Below, one piece after another: positions 27,296 through 35,203 of a DNA stretch of 64,000 bases (position 1 is the stretch's first letter; every line of letters begins with the position of its first letter). Source of the stretch: an uncultured Lachnospiraceae bacterium (GTDB lineage Bacteria; Bacillota; Clostridia; Lachnospirales; Lachnospiraceae); the NCBI GenBank assembly GCA_948470755.1, contig CAOKPU010000002.1:1-64000 (forward strand), read 5' to 3'. The translations under genes and the position numbers were made by a program. The notes under the pieces are model-generated. The model made no database searches, was not told where the DNA came from, and saw nothing but the letters and a program-made list of their open reading frames with translations.

Positions 27296-27646
27296 TACAA
27301 GACCCCTCCGGGGGATGCGCACTACGCGCAGAGGAAGAGGCTGCATTGGCAGCCGAGCTGCGGCGCAGGAGAGCGCGGGCCGCGCAATCATTGAGATCAT
27401 CGGAAATTGCTTCGCAATCCCCGATGATACAAGATCCCTCCGGGGGGATGCGCACTACGCGCAGAGGAAGAGGCTGCACTGGCAGCCGCGCTGCGGCGCA
27501 GGAGAGCGCGGGCCGCGCAATCATTGAGATCATCGGAAATTGCTTCGCAATCCCCGATGATACAAGACCCCTCCGGGGGGATGCGCACTACGCGCAGAGG
27601 AAGAGGCTGCTCTGGCAGCCGCGCTGCAGGGAAGGAGGAGTGGTTC
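27265..27646 (+). repeat. C-type repeat, three tandem units of about 132 bp
   Basis: Units begin at 27265, 27397 and 27530 and are almost identical; the second and third have one extra G. Each starts with a strong hairpin, ATCATCGG...CCGATGAT with ATTGC-TTC-GCAAT inside; in the first unit the stem extends to CTTGTATCATCGG. GGCTGC/GCAGCC and several GCGC-rich hairpins follow. The first unit encodes the end of the upstream gene. The third is cut and merges into GGAAGGAGGAG, the ribosome site of the next gene. It fills the 351 bp without a gene. Confidence 0.92.
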
Positions 27647-28633
27647 TTGCGTAGCAATATTTTGTATGTGGTGATTCCTTGCTATAATGAGGAAGAAGTA
27701 TTGCCGGAGACGGCAAGGCGCCTGAAAGAAAAAATGGAATGCCTGATGGCAGGGAAGATGATTTCGCGAAACAGTAAAATTATATTTGTCAATGACGGCT
27801 CTAAGGATCATACCTGGGATTTGATTCAGGAGATGCACCGGGAGGATGCGCTATACGGAGGGATTAATCTGACCCGCAACCGGGGGCATCAGAATGCGCT
27901 TCTGGCAGGGCTGATGACGGTGAAAGAGTATGCGGATATCATGATTTCCATGGATTCTGATTTGCAGGATGACATCGGGGCCATGGATGAGATGTTAAAG
28001 AAATATCAGGAAGGCATTGATATAGTATATGGGGTGAGAAGCAGCAGGAAAACGGACACTGTTTTTAAGAAGGCGACGGCGGAATGTTTTTATGAGATTA
28101 TGAAATTCCTCGGCGCGGATACCGTCTTTAATCATGCGGATTACCGGTTGATGAGTAAAAGGGCGGTGGAAGGGTTGGCTGAGTTTACGGAGGTGAATCT
28201 ATTCCTGCGGGGAGTGATACCATTGGTCGGATATCCTTCGGACTTTGTATATTATGAAAGAGGGGAACGGTTTGCCGGTAAAAGCAAGTATCCGCTGGGC
28301 AAGATGGTTTCTTTTGCGGTGGAAGGAATCACCTCGTTAAGTATCCGGCCTATCCGTTTGATAACCGTCTTGGGGTTCTTGATTTTTTTGATGAGTATTG
28401 TTATGCTGATATATAGTTTTGTCCGTCATTTTATGGGAGCTACTATTGTGGGCTGGACAACCCTCATGATATCGATCTGGGCGATTGGGGGATTGATCCT
28501 TTTAAGCCTGGGAGTAGTAGGGGAATATATCGGGAAAATATATTTGGAAACGAAGAGGAGGCCGAGGTTTCTTGTAGAACAGTTCCTGCATGGGACGGAC
28601 GGGGAAGAAGAGAAAAATGCCGGCAGGAGATAA
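27647..28633 (+). CDS. GtrB-like polyprenyl-phosphate glycosyltransferase
   Basis: This 328-residue GT2 enzyme has two C-terminal membrane segments (about 240-262 and 273-298). Landmarks are LYVVIPCYNEEEVLPETA, IIFVNDGSKDHTW, NLTRNRGHQNALLAG, the metal site MDSDLQDDIG, then RFAGKSKYPLGKM before the membrane hairpin. It would charge undecaprenyl phosphate with a sugar for an outer-face GT-C enzyme, most simply the large protein encoded just upstream. I place the start at TTG 27647 with GGAGG (27634-27638) well spaced; the frame is open upstream only because the tandem repeat happens to be open. It differs clearly from the GtrB-like protein at 22209, so a different sugar is likely. Confidence 0.9.
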   Translation: MRSNILYVVIPCYNEEEVLPETARRLKEKMECLMAGKMISRNSKIIFVNDGSKDHTWDLIQEMHREDALYGGINLTRNRGHQNALLAGLMTVKEYADIMISMDSDLQDDIGAMDEMLKKYQEGIDIVYGVRSSRKTDTVFKKATAECFYEIMKFLGADTVFNHADYRLMSKRAVEGLAEFTEVNLFLRGVIPLVGYPSDFVYYERGERFAGKSKYPLGKMVSFAVEGITSLSIRPIRLITVLGFLIFLMSIVMLIYSFVRHFMGATIVGWTTLMISIWAIGGLILLSLGVVGEYIGKIYLETKRRPRFLVEQFLHGTDGEEEKNAGRR

Positions 28634-28674
28634 GACAGAAGGAGAAGCCGGCCGGAGACAGAAGGAGAGAGATT

Positions 28675-29985
28675 ATGAAACTTGTAGTAGCAGGAACCGG
28701 ATATGTGGGTTTGGTAGCAGGGGTATGTTTTGCGGAAGTGGGGCATGATGTCACCTGCGTCGATGTGGACGAGAAAAAGGTAAAATTGATGGAGTCAGGG
28801 GTTTCCCCTATCTATGAGGCGGATCTGGAAGAACTGATGCGGAAAAACTATGCGGCGGGAAGGCTTCATTATACGGTGGATTATAAAAACGCCTATAAGG
28901 ATGCGGACGCCATCTTTATAGGGGTAGGGACTCCGGAACAGCCGGACGGTTCCGCCAATTTAAGTTATATTGCTACGGTATCCAGACAGATTGCGGAATC
29001 TGTGGAAAGAGACTGTCTGGTAGTTGTAAAATCTACGGTGCCGGTAGGGACGAACGATAAGGTAGAGCAGTTCATCAAAGACTTTCTGGTAAACGATGTG
29101 AAGATTGAGGTGGCTTCCAATCCGGAATTTCTGGCGCAGGGTTCCGCCGTACATGATACGCTTCATGCCGCAAGGATTATTATAGGTACTGAAAGTAAGG
29201 AAGCGGAAGAGGAATTGTTGAAAATATATGAACCGTTTGGGCTTCCGGTGGTATCCGTTAATCGCAGGAGCGCGGAAATGATTAAATATGCGAGCAACGA
29301 TTTTCTGGCCCTTAAGATATCTTATATGAATGATATTGCAAACCTTTGCGAATTAGTAGGGGCGGATATCGAAGACGTGGCAAAGGGGATGAGCTATGAC
29401 GCCAGGATTGGGGCGAATTTCCTAAAGGCGGGCATTGGCTACGGCGGAAGCTGTTTCCCGAAGGATACAAAGGCGTTGAAATTCCTTGCGGAAAAGGCCG
29501 GATATCATCTGGAAACGGTAGAGGCGGCGGTATCCGTCAACGCAAGGCAAAAAACGAGGCTGTTTCAGAAGGCCTGCGACAGGATGATTACTTTCCAGGG
29601 GCTGAAGGTGGCGGTCTTAGGGCTGGCCTTCAAACCGGGTACGGATGATTTAAGGGAAGCCCCTTCCATCGATAATGTGGATCTGCTGCTTGCGCACGGG
29701 GCGGAAATATATGCTTATGACCCGGTGGCCGAAGACAACTTTAAGAAAAAATATCCGGAAGGGAATATCGGCAGGGGTAGCATTACCTATGTGAAAAAGC
29801 CGGAAGATGCATTGAAGGGTGCGAACATCTGCTTTATCTTTACGGAATGGAAAGAAATCAGACAGATCCCCGTAGAAACCTATAAGGAATTGATGCAGAC
29901 GCCTTTAGTATATGACGGCCGGAATATATATCATGTGAAAGAAATGAAAACAAAAGGGATCGAATACTACAGTATCGGAAGATGA
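28675..29985 (+). CDS. ugd: UDP-glucose 6-dehydrogenase
   Basis: This 436-residue enzyme oxidises UDP-glucose twice with NAD to UDP-glucuronate, a donor for acidic polysaccharides. It starts with the Rossmann motif VAGTGYVGLVAGVCFAEVGH; the catalytic cysteine is C260 in GYGGSCFPKDTKAL. It also has the STVPVGTND and SNPEFLAQGSAV family blocks and a C-terminal domain GLAFKPGTDDLREAPS. Length is normal for the family. The ribosome site is AAGGAGAGAG before ATG 28675. It suggests that the polymer contains glucuronic or a derived uronic acid, which fits the GH88/105-like hydrolase at 5016. The final codons are the first unit of a short tandem repeat. Confidence 0.96.
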   Translation: MKLVVAGTGYVGLVAGVCFAEVGHDVTCVDVDEKKVKLMESGVSPIYEADLEELMRKNYAAGRLHYTVDYKNAYKDADAIFIGVGTPEQPDGSANLSYIATVSRQIAESVERDCLVVVKSTVPVGTNDKVEQFIKDFLVNDVKIEVASNPEFLAQGSAVHDTLHAARIIIGTESKEAEEELLKIYEPFGLPVVSVNRRSAEMIKYASNDFLALKISYMNDIANLCELVGADIEDVAKGMSYDARIGANFLKAGIGYGGSCFPKDTKALKFLAEKAGYHLETVEAAVSVNARQKTRLFQKACDRMITFQGLKVAVLGLAFKPGTDDLREAPSIDNVDLLLAHGAEIYAYDPVAEDNFKKKYPEGNIGRGSITYVKKPEDALKGANICFIFTEWKEIRQIPVETYKELMQTPLVYDGRNIYHVKEMKTKGIEYYSIGR

Positions 29986-30050
29986 TGTTCAGTATCGGAA
30001 GATAATGTCCGGTATCGGAAAATAGTGTTCCATATCGGGAGAGAATGTTT
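29971..30050 (+). repeat. Four tandem 20-bp units across a gene end
   Basis: Units at 29971, 29991, 30011 and 30031 follow the pattern AGTATCGGAAGATAATGTTC with a few changes each. The first unit contains the last codons and stop of ugd, and the fourth contains GGGAGAG, the likely ribosome site for the ATG at 30053. Copy-number change here would alter the spacing between the two genes without changing either protein. Confidence 0.9.
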
Positions 30051-30052
30051 TC

Positions 30053-31942
30053 ATGCCGGAAAGAAGTATGCAGGAACGCGATATGACGAAAAACAGATTA
30101 AAAGAGATATCCTATTGCCTGTTCTTTGGGCTGATGGTTTTTGCAAAGGGCATTGGCCTGGACAGCGGGAATAAAGCCTATTATGTATTGAGCGCAGCAG
30201 CCTGCCTTTGTGTAGGCTGTAAGCTGGTCTTGACGAAATATGATAAAAAGCAGATAGCTGTCATGGCCTGTTTATTCCTGACAGCCTTCTTATCCTATAG
30301 GAATTCGGGCAGGATGGGGATTGTCCTTAGCGTCCTTGCACTGGCGGGGCTGAAGGATATGGACTTAAAGAAGCTGTTCCGGATAGGGCTTGTCATTTAC
30401 AGTGGTTCTTTTGCCGCTACGGTAATAATGGCAGGAGCCGGAATCATAAATAATCCTTTAGTGGTGCATGAAAAAGGCGGGATGGAAGTGATCCGCTGGG
30501 GGATGGGATATAGCACGGGCAATATCTTCCATGTGTCCTATTTTATGCTGACTGTTTTTTTATGTTATACATGGGGAAAACGGTATTCGATAAAAAAGAT
30601 GGCAGGGCTGATGGCGGGAAATCTGCTTGTCTTTTTATACTCATTAAGTTATACGGGGGCAGCGGTAACGGCATTTTATCTGTTGCTCAATTTATATGCG
30701 GCAAAACGGGGGAAGTTAAGTAAGGCAGAAAGGGTGATCTGCAAGCTTCCTTTGCCGCTATGTCTGTTGTTTTCTTTCGGAGGGCCGTTCCTGTTAAAAT
30801 ATCCGGTAATGCGGAAATTGGACAGTATGCTGCAGGCAAGGCTGACCTTTTCCGCATATTATCTACAGAATCAGCCTGTTACTTTATTTGGTGCCAGGAT
30901 GAAGGACGTTCCGAATTTCTGGGTCATTATGGACAATGGGTATGTTTATTTCTTTATGACGTTTGGTATTGTGGCTTTTGCGTTTTTTTGTTTGGGTTAT
31001 GCCTTGCTGATTGCAAAATACAGCGGGATGGCAGATCGGAGCGGACGGCTTTTGCCGCATGAAAAAGGGGAAGGCGGCAGTGTAAGGCTGCAGGAGCTGG
31101 CTATTATTTTTTCTTTTCTGCTTTACGGCGTTATGGAGCAGTTTATCTCCAATGCCTTTATGAATTTATCGCTGTTGTTTATGGGAGAGCTGTTGTTCGG
31201 TTTTCATGAAAAAGCGGAAAAAGATGCCGTAAAAAAAGGGAAAGGGCTGCCGGAAATTGGCTTTATCCAATGGACATGCGGCGCGGCGGCGGGGATTGCG
31301 ACGGCGGCAATGTATTTTTGGGCAGTCCCTGCGGAAGAATATATTAAGGTGCCGTTGGATTCCGTATTATATGTGGATGCGCAAAGCGTGCAGATGGTGA
31401 TAGATAATCAGGATCATACAAAAGAGTCGTTAAAAGAGGCAATGCATCGTTGCCGGGAACAGATGGAGGACATCGGGGCTGTCCGGGAGGTGATAAAAAG
31501 AACCGGCATGGAAGATAAGATTACCGTGGAGGAGTTACAGGCGGCTATGGAGTTTTCTATCCCGATTGCGGTACAAAGCGGCAGGGATTACAATATTTTC
31601 CGTGTCAGGATACTGGAATTATATTGCGGTATTGAGGAGGAGGAATATAGGGCTATGCTGGAACAGGCAGTAATGCTGCTTGGAGAAAAGGAGGACGGCT
31701 TTGCTACGGCAGAAGAAGGGATTTATGAGGAAAGGATAGGAAAAAGCTTCGGCACGGACAGGATAGAACATATAGATGATGAATTAGGATATACGGTAGA
31801 GAAAGACGGAAGCATTGCAAAAGTAGAGCATGTGAGGAACGGAGTTTTTTACGGGATAACGGCAGGCATAGGGGGAATGGCTTTGTCCGTCCTGTTTCTT
31901 GTATATGCCGAAAGAAGGAGAAACCATGAGAATAGCAATTGA
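30053..31942 (+). CDS. Wzy-like polymerase fused to a Wzz-like membrane-anchored tail
   Basis: This 629-residue protein has about ten membrane segments (about 15-370) matching the Wzy-like protein at 8432: both start with a FAKGIGL motif and share the GMGYSTGNIFHVSYFML/GLGYAHPNVLHVSY loop. The tail has a membrane segment (about 405-425), about 170 outward-facing, mostly helical residues, and a last membrane segment (about 597-620) ending in a basic cytoplasmic tip. This two-anchor layout is that of polysaccharide co-polymerases that set chain length. ATG 30053 has GGGAGAG at 30037-30043; ATG 30083 is a weaker alternative. Its 3' end overlaps the next GT4 by 17 bp. Polymerase with built-in length control is an inference. 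Confidence 0.74.
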   Translation: MPERSMQERDMTKNRLKEISYCLFFGLMVFAKGIGLDSGNKAYYVLSAAACLCVGCKLVLTKYDKKQIAVMACLFLTAFLSYRNSGRMGIVLSVLALAGLKDMDLKKLFRIGLVIYSGSFAATVIMAGAGIINNPLVVHEKGGMEVIRWGMGYSTGNIFHVSYFMLTVFLCYTWGKRYSIKKMAGLMAGNLLVFLYSLSYTGAAVTAFYLLLNLYAAKRGKLSKAERVICKLPLPLCLLFSFGGPFLLKYPVMRKLDSMLQARLTFSAYYLQNQPVTLFGARMKDVPNFWVIMDNGYVYFFMTFGIVAFAFFCLGYALLIAKYSGMADRSGRLLPHEKGEGGSVRLQELAIIFSFLLYGVMEQFISNAFMNLSLLFMGELLFGFHEKAEKDAVKKGKGLPEIGFIQWTCGAAAGIATAAMYFWAVPAEEYIKVPLDSVLYVDAQSVQMVIDNQDHTKESLKEAMHRCREQMEDIGAVREVIKRTGMEDKITVEELQAAMEFSIPIAVQSGRDYNIFRVRILELYCGIEEEEYRAMLEQAVMLLGEKEDGFATAEEGIYEERIGKSFGTDRIEHIDDELGYTVEKDGSIAKVEHVRNGVFYGITAGIGGMALSVLFLVYAERRRNHENSN

Positions 31943-33089
31943 CTTAACTTCCTTAGTGGATAATTTTTCAGGGATAGAGCGGTATGCGATGGATATTGCA
32001 AAAGAGCTGATCGAAATGGATGAGGAGGAAAAGAATACTTATATTTTGTTGTTTAAAAGGGCGATTCATCCGGGGTTCAAAAAATACCAGGGAAAAAGAA
32101 ACGTTGTTTTTAAGGTTTGGAAAGGGCAGAATAAGCTTATTTTTGCCCAGATCTTGCTGCCCATCCATTTATACGGCGTCAAGGCGGATGTCTTTTTGTT
32201 TTTGGCATTTCAAAGCCCGCTTCTTTTCTGGCATAAGGGGATTTACAATATGGTGCACGACCTGACATGCTGGGATTGTCCGGAAACGATGAAAAGACAT
32301 ATGGAATGGTATTTTAAATTGTCTATTTTAAACGCGGCCCTGGTGAGTAAAAGGATCATCGTCAATTCAAAATTTACGGGGAGAAGGATCATTGATAAAT
32401 TCCATTATAACAGGAAAAAAATCATATTGGCTTATAGTGGACTTTCGGATGTATTTATGGATTATGTAAACGGGCAGAAAATCCCTTTGTCCAAAGAGGA
32501 GACGGATAGAAGGCTGGAAATCCGGCATAAATATCATCTGCCGGAGCAGTACCTTCTGTGCCTTGCCACATTGGAGCCGCGGAAAAACCTGCCTTTCCTG
32601 GTAGATGCCTATGTGGAGCTTCAAGAGGAAGACGCATTGAACATCCCTTTAGTGTTGGCTGGCAGGAAGGGATGGAAGATGGATGAATTTTTAAATAGGA
32701 TTGAGGAGGTATACCGGAGCAGGATAATTGTCACAGGGTTCATTGACGATAAGGATCTTCCTTATGTGTATCATATGGCAGACTGCTTTATCTTCCCTTC
32801 TGTTTATGAGGGTTTCGGGTTGCCACCGTTGGAAGCTATGGCGGTAGGCACTATGGTGATATCTTCCGATGCGGCCTCCCTTCCCGAAGTATTAGGCCGG
32901 GCGGCTTCTTATTTTCATTTAGGGGATAAGGAAGAATTAAAGGAAAAAGTGCGCTTGGGAATCCGGCAGGAAACTCCCGATGTGACTGTGGAAGAGATAA
33001 AGAAACGCGTGAATAAATTCCAGTGGAAGAAATCGGCGGAGAGGATAAGGAAGGCGATAGAAAGAGATTTTGGGGATAAGAATGCCTGA
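31926..33089 (+). CDS. Family 4 glycosyltransferase
   Basis: This 387-residue GT-B enzyme of the mannosyltransferase-like capsule type begins MRIAIDLTSLVDNFSGIERY. Conserved parts are YNMVHDLTCWD, IIVNSKFTGRRI, LCLATLEPRKNLPFLVDAY and the EX7E region FPSVYEGFGLPPLEAMAVG. It overlaps the polymerase gene by 17 bp; AGAAGGAG inside that gene is the ribosome site. It is the last gene of the first glycan block and is followed by a terminator and the only minus-strand gene. Donor unknown. Confidence 0.9.
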   Translation: MRIAIDLTSLVDNFSGIERYAMDIAKELIEMDEEEKNTYILLFKRAIHPGFKKYQGKRNVVFKVWKGQNKLIFAQILLPIHLYGVKADVFLFLAFQSPLLFWHKGIYNMVHDLTCWDCPETMKRHMEWYFKLSILNAALVSKRIIVNSKFTGRRIIDKFHYNRKKIILAYSGLSDVFMDYVNGQKIPLSKEETDRRLEIRHKYHLPEQYLLCLATLEPRKNLPFLVDAYVELQEEDALNIPLVLAGRKGWKMDEFLNRIEEVYRSRIIVTGFIDDKDLPYVYHMADCFIFPSVYEGFGLPPLEAMAVGTMVISSDAASLPEVLGRAASYFHLGDKEELKEKVRLGIRQETPDVTVEEIKKRVNKFQWKKSAERIRKAIERDFGDKNA

Positions 33090-33141
33090 AATGCGGTGTT
33101 CCCCGCAATGATTACGAGGGTAATAGGAAAAAGATAAAAGG

Positions 33142-33182
33142 AACCTCCTTTGGACTTTAAATAAGCGCCTGGGAGGTTTTTT
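33142..33182 (+). terminator. Probable rho-independent terminator of the first glycan block
   Basis: AACCTCC (33142-33148) pairs with GGAGGTT (33172-33178), followed by six T. The loop is long (23 bases), so the stem is weaker than a classic terminator, but its position 50 bp after the last glycosyltransferase gene fits. Confidence 0.55.
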
Positions 33183-33203
33183 GACACCCGAACCCTATCA
33201 TAG
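33179..33203 (+). repeat. 25-bp motif also found inverted at 56811-56835
   Basis: The sequence TTTTGACACCCGAACCCTAT plus CATAG matches the reverse complement of 56811-56835 at 23 of 25 positions. It starts at the T run of the upstream terminator and ends next to the terminator of the minus-strand gene. Function unknown. Confidence 0.6.
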
Positions 33204-33204
33204 G

Positions 33205-33229
33205 AAAAAGCGGACTCCGAAGAGTCCGC
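33205..33229 (-). terminator. Rho-independent terminator of the Spo0A-like gene
   Basis: Read on the minus strand, GCGGACTC-TTCG-GAGTCCGC has an eight-base perfect stem with a stable UUCG loop, followed by TTTTT. It lies 60 bp after the end of the minus-strand gene and makes a clean stop against the converging + strand genes. Confidence 0.9.
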
Positions 33230-33289
33230 AGATTATAATATGGTAAGGGTTTATCCTGCTGCCGGCCGGGATGACGCCCTATATCCGGT

Positions 33290-33625
33290 TTACGGCATGT
33301 TCCTTTGCAGATAATCGGAAAGGACCGCGATGAATTCCTTTGGGGGAAGCGGGCCGGTATTGGGATATCCGGTGACGCTGCGGAAATATTTGCCATTGCC
33401 TTGTTCCCAATAAGCATCCAGAAGCGTGCGTATACTATGCTGGATAGAGTCCGGGGATACATGGAAATATTCGGAGGCACATTGATATAGTACCTTAATT
33501 GTAAGAAATGGACTGTTGTCATCCGATACCGCCTGAAAGATAATATAAGACAGATAAGGATAGCCCCGGTAGGAAGGATTGATGCCAATCCGGATTAATA
33601 GTTCAGAAACATAATGTTTGTCCAT
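33290..33625 (-). CDS. Stand-alone Spo0A C-terminal DNA-binding domain protein
   Basis: This 111-residue protein is made only of the effector domain of the sporulation regulator Spo0A, without its receiver domain. The match runs the whole length: SELLIRIGINPSYRGYPYL, LTIKVLYQCASEYFHVSPDS, the recognition-helix part IQHSIRTLLDAYWEQG and the final GPLPPKEFIAVLSDYLQ. In the recognition helix one conserved arginine (in SIRT) is kept, but the ER pair of true Spo0A is QH, so the DNA target may differ. ATG at 33625 is chosen because AAAGGAGG precedes it; an upstream in-frame Met at 33718 would add 31 hydrophobic residues unlike the family. It is the only minus-strand gene, between two glycan blocks, and a good candidate regulator of them. 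Confidence 0.88.
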   Translation of the reverse strand: MDKHYVSELLIRIGINPSYRGYPYLSYIIFQAVSDDNSPFLTIKVLYQCASEYFHVSPDSIQHSIRTLLDAYWEQGNGKYFRSVTGYPNTGPLPPKEFIAVLSDYLQRNMP

Positions 33626-33668
33626 AATAAAATCCTCCTTTGTAAACATGATGTTTTTCTCTATTATT

Positions 33669-33696
33669 AGCATAATATATTGGAAGAAAATGCCAA
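33669..33696 (-). promoter_or_regulatory. Promoter candidate for the Spo0A-like gene
   Basis: On the minus strand TTGGCA (33696-33691) and TATGCT (33674-33669) are 16 bp apart, about 45 bp before the ATG at 33625. The region is AT-rich and has no gene. Confidence 0.45.
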
Positions 33697-33882
33697 TATA
33701 AAAGACGAAAAAAGACAAAAAAAGATGTTATTTGACACCGTGGAGCCAAAAAGGGCATGCAATAGCCTGGTTTAACATATTAAACAATAAACAATATGTA
33801 ATATTAGTCAAAACGCTGAAAATGAAAAAATATTCAAAAAAGGGTTGAATCGGATGGGCTGAAATATAAAAATGAAATAGCC

Positions 33883-33911
33883 TTGAAAAAGAACCATCTA
33901 TTTGGTATAAT
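33883..33911 (+). promoter_or_regulatory. Strong housekeeping-type promoter
   Basis: TTGAAA (33883-33888), a 17-bp spacer and perfect TATAAT (33906-33911) lie 36 bp before the GTG at 33947. It opens the transcript that includes the GT4 gene and probably the first DUF4214 genes. The 321 bp between the divergent genes (33626-33946) are AT-rich and hold this promoter, the minus-strand one and nothing else I can identify. Confidence 0.8.
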
Positions 33912-33946
33912 CTATGAGAAAGAAAATATTTTCAGGAGCGTAAGAG

Positions 33947-35179
33947 GTGGGGATCAAACAGATTTTAAAGGCGGTGCTTCCGGACGATGTAATCGTGAAG
34001 ATGAAAAATACCTGGAATTGGAAGAACAACAGGAAAATGCTGGAAAAATCCGGGAAAACCAAAGCTTTTCAAAAAGGGAAATATCCGATAGGGATCAATT
34101 TGATCGGGGATATAAAGGCGGAAACCGGTTTGGGGCAAAGCATGAGGATTATTGCCGCAATGATCGGACATAGCGGGATACCGTTTGTCATAAAGCAGGT
34201 GGACGCCCCCGGCGGGCTGGAACACGATGATTGTACATGGGCCGGAAAAATAGGGGACAGGCTTCCTTACGGGATTAACTTAATACACATTAACCCGAAT
34301 ATATGGGCTGAAGTATATAACGATTTCAGAAAGGAAGAAGTGGATTACCGGTATCATATTGCTTATTGGCTTTGGGAACTGGAGGAATTTCCCGATGAGT
34401 GGGTTCCCTGCATCAGCACGGTGGATGAGATTTGGACGCCTTCCGAATTTATTAGCAGGAGTATCCGGCAGAAGACGGATAAAACAGTCCGGACAATCCC
34501 TTACGCAATCACAATGGATCATAAGCCGCTTTTTAACAGGGATTATTTCCATCTGCCCCAGGACAAGTTTTTCTTCCTCATGATGTATGATTTTAAAAGC
34601 ATGAGCGAACGGAAGAACCCGGAGGCGGCCGTCAGGGCGTTTATACAGGCGTTCAAACCCACGGAGGGCGTGGGTCTTATCATAAAGATTAATCATCTGA
34701 AAAACAAGAAAGAATTGGAAAAACTAAAAAATAAAGTAGCCGGTTATCCGGATATTTATTATATCACCGATAATTTATCCAGACAGGAAGTGGAATCGCT
34801 GATTGCGGCCGCAGACGTCATGATATCGCTTCATCGTTCCGAAGGTTTTGGCCTGCCATTGGCTGAGGCTATGTATCTGGGGACGCCTGTAGTGGCGACA
34901 AACTGGTCCGCCAATACGGAATTCATGGGAAAAGAAAATGCATGTCTGGTGGACTATGATTTGGTGAAGCTGCCAAAAGCAATGGGGCCTTATAAAAAAG
35001 GCAGTATATGGGCCGATGCGGATGAAGGGCAGGCGGCCGGGTTTATGAGAAAATTATATTATGATTCCGAATATTACGCTTCTATTAAAAAAAATGGCAA
35101 GCGGCATATGGAGGAACAGCTCAATATTGACGTGACGTCGAAGCTTTTAAAAGAGGCGGTGGAGAGGATATATCGTTGA
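33947..35179 (+). CDS. Family 4 glycosyltransferase
   Basis: This 410-residue GT-B enzyme contains INLIGDIKAETGLGQSMRII, a WELEEFPDEWVPCISTVDEI block with EIWTPSEFISRSI, and the C-terminal SLHRSEGFGLPLAEAMYLGT with VATNWSANTEFM. These are typical of GT4 enzymes that occur in large multi-transferase polymers of cell walls. The GTG at 33947 has CAGGAGCG eight bases upstream and a strong promoter at 33883-33911. It is followed after 24 bp by the first secreted DUF4214 protein, so sugar transfer and that protein are produced together. Confidence 0.88.
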   Translation: MGIKQILKAVLPDDVIVKMKNTWNWKNNRKMLEKSGKTKAFQKGKYPIGINLIGDIKAETGLGQSMRIIAAMIGHSGIPFVIKQVDAPGGLEHDDCTWAGKIGDRLPYGINLIHINPNIWAEVYNDFRKEEVDYRYHIAYWLWELEEFPDEWVPCISTVDEIWTPSEFISRSIRQKTDKTVRTIPYAITMDHKPLFNRDYFHLPQDKFFFLMMYDFKSMSERKNPEAAVRAFIQAFKPTEGVGLIIKINHLKNKKELEKLKNKVAGYPDIYYITDNLSRQEVESLIAAADVMISLHRSEGFGLPLAEAMYLGTPVVATNWSANTEFMGKENACLVDYDLVKLPKAMGPYKKGSIWADADEGQAAGFMRKLYYDSEYYASIKKNGKRHMEEQLNIDVTSKLLKEAVERIYR

Positions 35180-35203
35180 CATTTATAACGGGGAGGCAAT
35201 GAA

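Noticed and set aside
27265..27646. A CRISPR array
   Set aside because: There are only three long, directly joined units with no unique spacers and no cas genes.
27397..27657. Open frames on both strands running through the C-type tandem repeat
   Set aside because: The repeat happens to lack stops in some frames; the products are low-complexity copies of one another, and the GtrB-like gene has a better start after the repeat.
28631..28670. A short duplicated GGAGACAGAAGGAGA-like stretch before ugd
   Set aside because: There are only two imperfect copies; it may just be a purine-rich ribosome-site region.
33626..33718. An upstream start (33718) for the Spo0A-like gene that would add a membrane segment
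   Set aside because: AAAGGAGG directly precedes the ATG at 33625, family homology begins there, and the extra part overlaps the promoter candidate.
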